NCBI GenBank assembly: GCA_019752915.1
Contig: JAIELO010000183.1
Coordinates: 1 to 13,969, forward strand
Reading direction: 5' to 3'
DNA: 13,969 bases
Source of the DNA: Burkholderiaceae bacterium
GTDB lineage: Bacteria; Pseudomonadota; Gammaproteobacteria; Burkholderiales; Burkholderiaceae_D
The notes under the pieces are model-generated. The model saw only the letters and a program-made list of their open reading frames with translations, made no database searches and had not been told where the DNA came from. A program made the translations under genes and the position numbers. This document shows positions 1-6,751 of this stretch, piece after piece. Positions within the stretch are counted from its first letter, which is position 1, and each line of letters opens with the position of its first letter.

Positions 1-295
1 CCAGCCGGGTCTCTTCGAGCGGCGTGGCCCATACCCCGTTCAGCTGTGTCATGCCGCCATAATCGATAAAGTCCTGATACAGCACCAGCCGACTCAAATC
101 CAGCGCACCGCGCACAATCCAGCGGGTTTGCAGTTGCAGACGCTGATTTTCCATCGAGCGCACCTGCACCTGCTGTTGCCAGAACAGGCTGGCGACAATG
201 GTAACGGCCAGTGTGGTTAGCAGCAGTGCCGTGACCACCGCCACCCCCCGTTGCCGATGCCGGATTGCGCGGCCACGCTTCACAACGCCGCGCAT
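1..295 (-). CDS. gspK: Type II secretion minor pseudopilin GspK, N-terminal part (cut by window edge)
   Basis: Only the first 98 codons are present; the gene continues beyond base 1. GspK is the large minor pseudopilin that, with GspI and GspJ, caps the periplasmic pseudopilus of the type II secretion system. The visible protein has a basic N-terminus ending in RQRG, the expected prepilin-peptidase site, then a hydrophobic stretch VAVVTALLL. The mature position 5 is Thr and not Glu; lack of Glu5 is a known trait of GspK among pseudopilins. After the membrane helix come FWQQQVQVRSMENQRLQLQ and a WIVRGALD stretch, as I recall from GspK proteins. The ATG at 295-293 shares one base with the gspJ stop (TGATG), so translation is probably coupled. 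Identity is secure from sequence and position; the remaining length is unknown. Confidence 0.9.
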   Translation of the reverse strand, partial: MRGVVKRGRAIRHRQRGVAVVTALLLTTLAVTIVASLFWQQQVQVRSMENQRLQLQTRWIVRGALDLSRLVLYQDFIDYGGMTQLNGVWATPLEETRL

Positions 296-924
296 CACAA
301 GGCCCCCAGCAGGAACGACTTCACCAGCGGCTGGCTGCCATCCTGCAGCGCCATCGCCACATCCATGCCGGTCGGCGTATTTGCCGCAGTCAGGGTCCCG
401 GCCGTACTGATACCGGCAGCCGCAACCCAGGCAGACCCGATCCAGTAGCGCACGGTCAGGCTGCGCACGCCCGCTTGCAAGGCCACACTGCCCGGTTGTT
501 CCTGATCGCTATTACTGATTGCGGCCTGCCACAAGGCGTCCAGTTGTTGCAGGTCGCGGGTCGCATTCGACTCGCGCCGCACCAGCACGCCCTCCTGCAA
601 GCGGTAGGACACTACCTGCAAGCGGGTCGGCTGCTGGTCGTTCAGGACCAGTCGCACCAGCGTAATCCGGTCATTTTCCGCGCTCAGATAGGCACGCCCC
701 TGCAATAGTTCGGAGGGTGCCAGATGCGCCGAATCGCTCTGCAACTGGGCAAACGCCAGCTGCATGCTGCGGGTCTGTTCCATCTGTGCGGTCAGCGCGC
801 CACGCGAACGGATGATGCCATCAAGGCCGCGCCAGCCCAGCACGGCGACAATGGCCAGTATCGAAATGGCCACCAGCAGCTCGATCAGGGTGAAGCCGCG
901 CGCGCGGCGTACCAGTATGCTCAT
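295..924 (-). CDS. gspJ: Type II secretion minor pseudopilin GspJ
   Basis: This 209-residue protein is a minor pseudopilin of the type II secretion system, expected to form the pseudopilus tip with GspI and GspK. The N-terminus MSILVRRARG precedes a class III prepilin cleavage site, followed by FTLIELLVAISILAIVAVLG with the conserved Glu at mature position 5. The rest is a soluble periplasmic domain without further membrane segments. Length fits GspJ, and it sits in the canonical place between gspI and gspK. Its ATG overlaps the gspI stop by four bases (ATGA, 921-924), and its own TGA overlaps the gspK start, so expression is likely translationally coupled along the operon. Confidence 0.93.
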   Translation of the reverse strand: MSILVRRARGFTLIELLVAISILAIVAVLGWRGLDGIIRSRGALTAQMEQTRSMQLAFAQLQSDSAHLAPSELLQGRAYLSAENDRITLVRLVLNDQQPTRLQVVSYRLQEGVLVRRESNATRDLQQLDALWQAAISNSDQEQPGSVALQAGVRSLTVRYWIGSAWVAAAGISTAGTLTAANTPTGMDVAMALQDGSQPLVKSFLLGAL

Positions 925-1292
925 TGGTTCAGCACCAGTTGTACCAGCTTGATGATGCGCCGTTCCGGTGCGGCCTGATCGTAGACACTCACTTCGACGC
1001 GCCGGAAGCGCGGATTCGGGCTGGCGATCACTTCTTCCTCGCAGATCAGCTTCAAGTCACCCTGCGGACATTCGACACTCTGCTTGCCGACCGCCGGAAA
1101 CTGCTTACTGAGGCGCAGCTGCACCATGCGGTTTTCCGCTGACCAGGTGGCCATCATGGCGCTGCGCAGGCCATCGCTATTGGCCGTCAGACTCCCCACC
1201 GCACGCAGCGAGGCGCCCAGCGCGGTGCCGACGATGACCAGCGCCACCAGCACTTCGAGCAATGTGAATCCCTGTTGTGAGCGTGTACGCAT
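921..1292 (-). CDS. gspI: Type II secretion minor pseudopilin GspI
   Basis: GspI is the minor pseudopilin thought to nucleate the pseudopilus tip complex. I chose the ATG at 1292-1290, giving 123 residues and a short leader MRTRSQQG in front of FTLLEVLVALVIVG. A longer reading from 1349 adds 19 residues that overlap gspH and give an untypically long leader, so I reject it. The chosen start lies one base after the gspH stop. The body carries a WSAENRMVQLRL segment after the helix and a C-terminal half with VEVSVYD and IIKLVQLVL, consistent with the small GspI fold. It ends in an ATGA overlap with gspJ. Confidence 0.92.
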   Translation of the reverse strand: MRTRSQQGFTLLEVLVALVIVGTALGASLRAVGSLTANSDGLRSAMMATWSAENRMVQLRLSKQFPAVGKQSVECPQGDLKLICEEEVIASPNPRFRRVEVSVYDQAAPERRIIKLVQLVLNQ

Positions 1293-1293
1293 A

Positions 1294-1761
1294 CTAGTCC
1301 ACCGTGAAATGGCCGATGCCGTCGGCACGGATGGTGATCGCGGTTTCACCGCTGCGCAGCGTCAGAATGAAGGGCTTGTCGACTGGTTCTCGGCCGAACA
1401 CGATGCGCAGGCCGCGCCCCGAGTCACTCGACGGCGGGTCCAGCAGCAAGGCCAGCGGGCCATGTTTGAAGGGACGCTCGCGCAGCATATCGTCCTGCAC
1501 TGGCAGCTCCCATTGTTTGTCATTGCGGATCAGGAAACGGTAGCCTTCGCTGTCCGCCTCGAACGCAATCTGGCGGTTGCGCACAATCGCCTCATCGCGT
1601 GCCAGTTGCAGCAGCAAGGCGATACGCTGGGCATCGTCGCGCATGCCCTGCTCCCTGCCCGGCAAGGCGTTCAGCGTGACCAGCCCCAGTGTGATGCCGA
1701 GTATGACCATCACCACCAGCAGCTCGATGAGCGTGAACCCGCGCGCCCGGGCGGTGTGCAT
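1294..1761 (-). CDS. gspH: Type II secretion minor pseudopilin GspH
   Basis: This 155-residue protein starts MHTARARG, then FTLIELLVVMVILGITLG, a standard prepilin signal with Glu at mature position 5. The region after the helix (REQGMRDDAQRIALLLQLA, then RDEAIVRNRQIAF) is the pattern I associate with GspH/FimT-like minor pseudopilins. GspH is believed to link the GspI-J-K tip to the GspG shaft. The start is supported by GGAG seven bases before the ATG. The gene follows gspG after 20 bases and is followed by gspI after one base. The DNA encoding the signal peptide is nearly the same as in gspJ, reflecting paralogy. Confidence 0.92.
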   Translation of the reverse strand: MHTARARGFTLIELLVVMVILGITLGLVTLNALPGREQGMRDDAQRIALLLQLARDEAIVRNRQIAFEADSEGYRFLIRNDKQWELPVQDDMLRERPFKHGPLALLLDPPSSDSGRGLRIVFGREPVDKPFILTLRSGETAITIRADGIGHFTVD

Positions 1762-1781
1762 GATCAGACTCCGGAACCGGC

Positions 1782-2225
1782 TCAGTTATCCCACGAACCG
1801 ATATCGGCATCGTCGCCGCTGCCGCCCGGTGCGCCATCGGCACCGTAGGAGAACACGTCGACTTCGCCGTGAATACCGGGCGAGAGGAACTGGTAAGGAT
1901 TACCCCACGGGTCTTTCGGCATTTTTTCCAGATAGCCGCCCGCCTTCCAGCCATTCGCGGCAGGGCCGCCGGTCGGCTTTTCCAGCAAGGCCTGCAAACC
2001 CTGCTCCGAGGTCGGATAGCGCTGGTTATCGAGCTTGTACAGCTTGAGCGCCTGCATCACGGTGGCGATATCGACCTTGGCCGCAGCGACCTTGGATTCA
2101 CCGGTACGGCTCAGCAGCTTAGGCACCACCAGCGCCGCCAGCACGCCCATGATGACCACGACCACCATGATTTCGATCAGCGTAAAGCCGCGTGCAGCAC
2201 GACGGGGCAGGGAGAATTTTTTCAT
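1782..2225 (-). CDS. gspG: Type II secretion major pseudopilin GspG
   Basis: GspG is the major subunit of the pseudopilus, which pushes folded exoproteins through the outer-membrane secretin. The 147 residues begin with a basic leader MKKFSLPRRAARG and the cleavage/assembly sequence FTLIEIMVVVVIMGVLAALV. Downstream come KLYKLDNQRYPTSEQGLQAL and DPWGNPYQFLSPG, strongly conserved in GspG. The tail GADGAPGGSGDDADIGSWDN matches the calcium-binding C-terminal loop of this family. It is the first gene of the minus-strand pseudopilin run: a separate minus-strand gene ends 177 bases upstream, and no gspF or gspE precedes it. I see no good Shine-Dalgarno sequence before the ATG. Confidence 0.96.
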   Translation of the reverse strand: MKKFSLPRRAARGFTLIEIMVVVVIMGVLAALVVPKLLSRTGESKVAAAKVDIATVMQALKLYKLDNQRYPTSEQGLQALLEKPTGGPAANGWKAGGYLEKMPKDPWGNPYQFLSPGIHGEVDVFSYGADGAPGGSGDDADIGSWDN

Positions 2226-2254
2226 AATCGTTCGAAAATAAAAGTGAGTGCAAA

Positions 2255-2260
2255 AGTATA
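2255..2260 (-). promoter_or_regulatory. Possible -10 box for the gspG operon
   Basis: Read on the minus strand this is TATACT, one mismatch from the sigma-70 -10 consensus, about 30 bases before the gspG ATG. It lies in a locally AT-rich part of the spacer. No convincing -35 box is found at 16-18 bases; a TTGAGC further upstream is about 28 bases away, too far. This is a weak prediction. Confidence 0.3.
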
Positions 2261-2335
2261 AGGTGGAATCATGACAGCCTGACTAAAAGCTCAAGATTTT
2301 TCACGGCGGCGCTTAAACGCGGCTTATTGAGGTGG

Positions 2336-2360
2336 ACACGGGCGACACCAACGCCCGTGT
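2336..2360. terminator. Strong hairpin in the amidohydrolase-gspG spacer, possible terminator
   Basis: ACACGGGCG (2336-2344) and CGCCCGTGT (2352-2360) form a perfect 9-bp stem around a 7-base loop, about 43 bases after the amidohydrolase stop codon. It could end the minus-strand gpmA-to-amidohydrolase transcript. However, the run of four Ts (2360-2363) follows the stem only on the plus strand. On the minus strand the stem is followed by CCACCTC, so a classical intrinsic terminator in the gene direction is not shown. The rest of the 2226-2402 spacer holds nothing I recognise apart from the possible gspG -10 box. Confidence 0.4.
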
Positions 2361-2402
2361 TTTAACATTCTTTACCGCGTTTTACCTACCTGATTTACAC
2401 AA

Positions 2403-4520
2403 TTAATCATGTCGCCGTGCCGACGCACCGATGCGCTGCAAAGCTGCCTCGTTGGCACCTCCCTCGACGGCCACTGGCGCTGCCGTGACCAGTGCCGGGG
2501 TAGTGCTGACAAACGGGGTAATCCCCAGCGCCGCATCGATGTCGCGCGGCGACACCAGATAGCCACGGGTAATCACGGCCGCCACTTTACGCAGATCGGC
2601 GATGTCTTTGGTCGGATCACCATCGACCAGCACCAGATCGGCCAGTTTGCCGGCCACGATGCTGCCCCGTTCATGGCTGGTGCCGGTGTAGCGCGCACCG
2701 TTACGGGTCGCTACCTGGAGTGCCTGCGCTGGCGTCAAACCGGCTTTGACCAGCAGCGCCAGTTCGGAATGCAGGGTGAAGCCGGGAATATCGTCGGTAC
2801 CAGCCACGATCGGCACACCGGCACGGTACATGATGCCGACGAATTCAATCATCTTGGCATACGACTTCTGATAGCGCTTCCAGGTCGCGTCGCCGTCAAT
2901 CTTCATCCCCCCCACAGCAAAACCGCGTGCCACATCCGGCGGCATATTGGCGGCAAACGCGCGATAAGGCTCGTTCACGTCACCGTCACGCTGCTGCAGG
3001 AAAGCGAAGGCCGACAGGGTCGGATCGATAGAAATCTGCTTTTTCGCCAGTGCCGCCACAAAGTCCTTGTAAGGCTTGCTGTTGAAATCCATGTCCGCCA
3101 CTTTTTCTGCCGGCAGCAGGAAACGGTTCAGATTGCGGGTTTCCGTATCCGGTTTGACGAGGAAATTCATCAGCACCTGATTGATGTGCTGGATTTCGTC
3201 GTAACCGGCATCGAGCGCCTGCTGCGCACGCAGCCCGGCAGGAATGTGGCCGGACACGCGCATGCCACGGCTGTGCGCATACGCCACGGTCTCCTTCAGG
3301 ATCGCTTTCGGGAAGGAGTTATAGATCTTCAGCTGCGGATAACCATGCTGGGCATACCAGTCGATGGCATTTTTCGCCTCGGCCAGATCCTTGATCACAA
3401 AGCCGTTATTGGCGCTGAACGGACTTTCGCCTTCGAGGAAACCGGCGGGCACCACCTGTGGCGCCAGCAGTTTACCGGCAGTGGTTTCATCGAGCATGGC
3501 CTGCAGTTGCGCATTATCGTTACCCATATCGCGCACGCTGGTCACGCCGGTCGACAGATTCAGGGCACCGGACCAGCGGTCCACGTGTCCATGCATATCG
3601 AACAGACCCGGTAACACGATGCGTCCTTCGGCATCGATGGTATTGACCACGCCCTGCGCGGGCGAACCGGCTGGCAGCACGGCAGTGATCCGGCCACGCA
3701 GCAGGTAAATATCGGATGGCGCACCGACCACGGCTTTTTCGCTATCGAACACGCGCGCATTGCGCACTACCGTCAGCCCCTTGAGCGGTTGCTGCAGTTT
3801 CGCGGCCAGCTGTTCCAGCATGCGGCTTTCCGCCTGCTTCTGGCGCACTGCCAGTTGCGGCGCGGCGCCTTGCCAGCCCTCTTCCAGAATATTCGCAAAG
3901 CCGGGAATGATCACCCCGAACAGGCGCGGTGCACTGCCGGTAGTAGCCCAGTAAAACGCTGGCGACAGGCCCACGCCGGTTTGCGCGACCAGTTGCACGG
4001 TCTGTTTTGCGCCGCTGGCATTGCTCACTTCCGCCGTATCGAGTACCGTTTGCGACAGCGTACCGGAAGGCAGCAGCGCCAGTTTGTGGTCGGGCGCGGC
4101 AGCGAGCAGGCCGATCGCGGTCGATGCCAGTTCAAACGAACTATTCAGGGGCAGATAGGCGGCCGGCCCCTGCACGGTCTTCTGACCCTGCTCGGAGGTC
4201 GACTTCCAGCTGGCCTGATCGCCGTTGCGCTCGAAGCGCTCGTCCACCACTGCGCCAAAGGTCGAATTACCTTTGACGCTATAGTGGCTCATGCTACCGT
4301 CCGGCGTCATGCGGAAATGCTCGGTCAACTCTGGGCCGCGGCCATTGTTCTTGTAGATGAAGCGCACCTTGGTGCTGCCATCGTCCAGGTGTTCGCTGAC
4401 CTGCTCGCCGATCTGCTTGTTGTTCTCGGAGATAATCAGGTAGCGGGTAGTACTGGCGGCATGGGCACTGAACGCGGCGGCCAGCGCCAGTGGCAGAACG
4501 GCGAGTCGTTTGAGCAGCAA
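2403..4520 (-). CDS. Exported metal-dependent amidohydrolase with an extra N-terminal domain
   Basis: The 705-residue protein has a signal peptide (residues 1-21/22, cleavage near SAHA), so it should act in the periplasm or outside. Residues about 23-245 form a domain I do not recognise, predicted rich in beta strands. From about 253 onward it is an amidohydrolase-superfamily barrel of the imidazolonepropionase/prolidase-like group. Seen are MHGH at 309-312 (metal-binding HxH), GVTSVRDM, LKIYNSF (candidate carboxylated Lys), SGHIP and IQHIN (metal His), AGTDDIPG (metal Asp), and the C-terminal strand GKLADLVLVDGDP. All expected ligands seem intact, so it should be catalytic; the substrate is unknown. 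The start is TTG at 4520, supported by AGGAG seven bases upstream; that SD overlaps the moeB/thiF stop, 10 bases from the start. It is the last gene of the gpmA-envC-ctpA-moeB run. Confidence 0.85.
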   Translation of the reverse strand: MLLKRLAVLPLALAAAFSAHAASTTRYLIISENNKQIGEQVSEHLDDGSTKVRFIYKNNGRGPELTEHFRMTPDGSMSHYSVKGNSTFGAVVDERFERNGDQASWKSTSEQGQKTVQGPAAYLPLNSSFELASTAIGLLAAAPDHKLALLPSGTLSQTVLDTAEVSNASGAKQTVQLVAQTGVGLSPAFYWATTGSAPRLFGVIIPGFANILEEGWQGAAPQLAVRQKQAESRMLEQLAAKLQQPLKGLTVVRNARVFDSEKAVVGAPSDIYLLRGRITAVLPAGSPAQGVVNTIDAEGRIVLPGLFDMHGHVDRWSGALNLSTGVTSVRDMGNDNAQLQAMLDETTAGKLLAPQVVPAGFLEGESPFSANNGFVIKDLAEAKNAIDWYAQHGYPQLKIYNSFPKAILKETVAYAHSRGMRVSGHIPAGLRAQQALDAGYDEIQHINQVLMNFLVKPDTETRNLNRFLLPAEKVADMDFNSKPYKDFVAALAKKQISIDPTLSAFAFLQQRDGDVNEPYRAFAANMPPDVARGFAVGGMKIDGDATWKRYQKSYAKMIEFVGIMYRAGVPIVAGTDDIPGFTLHSELALLVKAGLTPAQALQVATRNGARYTGTSHERGSIVAGKLADLVLVDGDPTKDIADLRKVAAVITRGYLVSPRDIDAALGITPFVSTTPALVTAAPVAVEGGANEAALQRIGASARRHD

Positions 4521-4530
4521 GGCAGTCTCC

Positions 4531-5292
4531 TTAAATCATTGAAGTTTTATTGGCACACACCGGACAGGCGTCGTTGCGCCCGACACTGATACTGGTCCAT
4601 TCCATATACAGGCCATCGAGCATCAGCAAGCGGCCGGCCAGCGAAGTACCGACCTGCATCAGCAATTTCAGTGCTTCGGCGGCCTGCATGGCACCCACCA
4701 CCCCCACCAGCGGCGCAAACACGCCCATGGTGGAACAGGCCACATCTTCGAAATGCTGATCCTGCGGGAACAGACAGGAATAACAGGGCTGGCTGCCGCT
4801 GCGCGGATCGAATACGCTGATCTGGCCATCGAAGCGGATCACCGCGCCCGACACCAGCGGTTTGCCGAGCGCCACACAGGCGCGGTTGACGGCATGGCGG
4901 GTCGCGAAGTTATCGGTGCAGTCGAGCACCACGTCGGCCTGTGCCACCAGTTCGTGCAGGCGTGCTTCATCGGCGCGCTCGTTAAGGGCGATGACGCTTA
5001 TCTCGGGATTGATCTGACCCAGCGTGATCTGTGCCGATGCCGCCTTGGGCTGGCCGATCCGCTCGGTGGTATGGGCGATCTGGCGCTGCAGATTGGTCAG
5101 GTCGACCGTATCGTGATCGACCAGCGTAATCTGGCCCACGCCGGCCGACGCCAGATACATGGCCGCCGGCGAACCCAGTCCACCGGCACCGATCACCAGC
5201 GCGCGTGCTGCCAGCAAGCGCTGCTGCCCCTCGATGCCGATCTGGTCGAGCAGGATATGGCGCGAGTAGCGCAGCAGCTGCTGGTCGTTCAT
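4531..5292 (-). CDS. moeB: MoeB/ThiF/HesA-family adenylyltransferase (E1-like)
   Basis: This 253-residue enzyme belongs to the family that adenylates the C-terminal glycine of a ubiquitin-like sulfur carrier (MoaD for molybdopterin or ThiS for thiazole). Seen are the nucleotide loop GAGGLGS (35-41), VDHDTVDLTNLQRQ (58-71) and the CTDN motif (125-128). Two zinc-binding Cys pairs are present (Cys170/173 and Cys243/246), plus a Cys in VACSTMG (Cys186) where ThiF-type enzymes carry their reactive cysteine. Length fits MoeB or ThiF without a C-terminal rhodanese domain. MoeB and ThiF cannot be told apart from sequence alone, and no carrier protein gene lies nearby, so the symbol is provisional. 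The ATG overlaps the ctpA stop by four bases (ATGA), suggesting translational coupling. Confidence 0.87.
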   Translation of the reverse strand: MNDQQLLRYSRHILLDQIGIEGQQRLLAARALVIGAGGLGSPAAMYLASAGVGQITLVDHDTVDLTNLQRQIAHTTERIGQPKAASAQITLGQINPEISVIALNERADEARLHELVAQADVVLDCTDNFATRHAVNRACVALGKPLVSGAVIRFDGQISVFDPRSGSQPCYSCLFPQDQHFEDVACSTMGVFAPLVGVVGAMQAAEALKLLMQVGTSLAGRLLMLDGLYMEWTSISVGRNDACPVCANKTSMI

Positions 5293-6737
5293 GGCCGTGG
5301 CGCGGCGCCAGTCGCTGCGGCCGGGGCGGGGCTGTCCGATTTCGACAGCTGCACCGGCAAGCCTTTGAAGTGACGCAAGGCCTGCTGCAGCTGGAAGTCA
5401 TCCTTCGAACCGAATTCCAGCGGCTTGGATTTTTTCGCCAGTGCCGCCGCCCGCAATTCCTCTTCCAGCTCGTCGCGCTGCGGACCGGCAGCTTTGACCG
5501 CCGCGCCTGCGCCATCCGCATCGTTATTCAGGTGTTTCTGCAAATCGGCTTCGCGTACCCGCAAGCCTTTCATCGCATCGCCTTCGGCGCTTTCATCGAC
5601 CAGCAGATCGGGCACAATGCCGCGCGCCTGAATCGAACGGTTCAGCGGCGTGTAGTAACGCGCCGTGGTCAGTTTGACGGCGGTATCGGCGGTCAGCTGG
5701 CGCAGCGTCTGCACCGACCCCTTGCCGAAAGTCTGCGACCCCATGATGATGGCGCGCTTGTAATCCTGCAGCGCACCGGCGACGATTTCCGAGGCCGACG
5801 CCGAACCTTCGTTCACCAGTACCACCATCGGCACGTTCTTCAGGGCGGCAGGCAGCCTGGCCAGCGGATCGCTTTTACTGCTCATGCTGTAATACTCGCT
5901 GCGTGCATAGAAAGTCTGCTTCGAGTCTGCCAGCTGGCCATTGGTCGACACCACCACCGCGTCTTTCGGCAGGAAGGCCGCCGAGACGCCGATCGCACCC
6001 GGCACCACACCACCCGGGTCATTGCGCAGATCGAGCACCAGCCCTTTCAGATGCGGGTCCTGCGCATACAGGGCGGCCAGCTTTTTGGCCATATCTTCCA
6101 CGGTCGGTTCCTGGAACTGCGAAATGCGCAGCCATGCGTAACCCGGCTCGATCATCTTCGCTTTCACACTCTGCACGCGGATTTCTTCGCGCATGATGGT
6201 CAGCACCAGCGGCTTATCGAGTTCCTTGCGGCTGATGGTCACCACCACCTTCGAGCGTGGCTCGCCGCGCATTTTCTTCACGCTCTCGTCCAGCGAGAGC
6301 CCTTTGATCGGGGTGCTGTCGATGCGGGTAATTAAGTCACCGGCCTTGATGCCGGCCTTGAACGCAGGCGTATCTTCAATCGGCGAGACCACCTTCAGAT
6401 AGCCATCTTCCATGCCGACTTCGATGCCGATGCCGACAAACTTGCCTTCCACGGTCTCGCGCATTTCTGCGAAAGCCTTCTTGTCCAGATAGATGGAATG
6501 GGGGTCCAGCGAGGCCACCATGCCGGAAATGGCTTCCGTGATGAGCTTTCTGTCATCGACCGGTTCGACATAGTCACTCTTGATCAAACCGAAAACATCC
6601 GACAGCTGGCGCAGTTCTTCCAGTGGCAGCGGGGTACCCGCCATTTTTTGCGCGATGGCGGGATACTGCAGCGAGATGGCGACACCAGCCACCATCCCCA
6701 GTCCCACCAGGACCATGCTCTTGACTTTGTTGCCCAT
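5289..6737 (-). CDS. ctpA: Carboxyl-terminal processing protease, S41 family (CtpA)
   Basis: This 482-residue S41 peptidase should cleave periplasmic proteins from their C-terminal side. An N-terminal hydrophobic stretch (about residues 7-24, VLVGLGMVAGVAISL) acts as signal or anchor. A PDZ domain spans roughly 95-180 (FVGIGIEVG to VVVTISRKE). The catalytic core contains GLVLDLRNDPGG, NEGSASASEI with the nucleophile most likely Ser314, and TFGKGSVQT with the general base Lys339; the 25-residue spacing matches the family's Ser/Lys dyad. The C-terminal extension is charged and ends in an Ala/Pro-rich tail. The ATG lies 14 bases after the envC stop. In other bacteria CtpA/Prc proteases control peptidoglycan hydrolases, which would suit its position beside envC; that link is inference here. 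Confidence 0.93.
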   Translation of the reverse strand: MGNKVKSMVLVGLGMVAGVAISLQYPAIAQKMAGTPLPLEELRQLSDVFGLIKSDYVEPVDDRKLITEAISGMVASLDPHSIYLDKKAFAEMRETVEGKFVGIGIEVGMEDGYLKVVSPIEDTPAFKAGIKAGDLITRIDSTPIKGLSLDESVKKMRGEPRSKVVVTISRKELDKPLVLTIMREEIRVQSVKAKMIEPGYAWLRISQFQEPTVEDMAKKLAALYAQDPHLKGLVLDLRNDPGGVVPGAIGVSAAFLPKDAVVVSTNGQLADSKQTFYARSEYYSMSSKSDPLARLPAALKNVPMVVLVNEGSASASEIVAGALQDYKRAIIMGSQTFGKGSVQTLRQLTADTAVKLTTARYYTPLNRSIQARGIVPDLLVDESAEGDAMKGLRVREADLQKHLNNDADGAGAAVKAAGPQRDELEEELRAAALAKKSKPLEFGSKDDFQLQQALRHFKGLPVQLSKSDSPAPAAATGAAPRP

Positions 6738-6751
6738 TTTTCCCGCGAACC

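Noticed and set aside
1293..1349. Longer gspI start adding 19 residues
   Set aside because: It would overlap gspH and give an atypically long leader; ATG 1292 gives a standard short prepilin leader.
2409..3614. 401-codon plus-strand open frame
   Set aside because: It lies wholly antisense to the amidohydrolase; a GC-rich shadow frame with no recognisable motif.
5205..6335. 376-codon plus-strand open frame
   Set aside because: Antisense to ctpA, which has an intact Ser/Lys dyad and PDZ domain; no motif in the antisense product.
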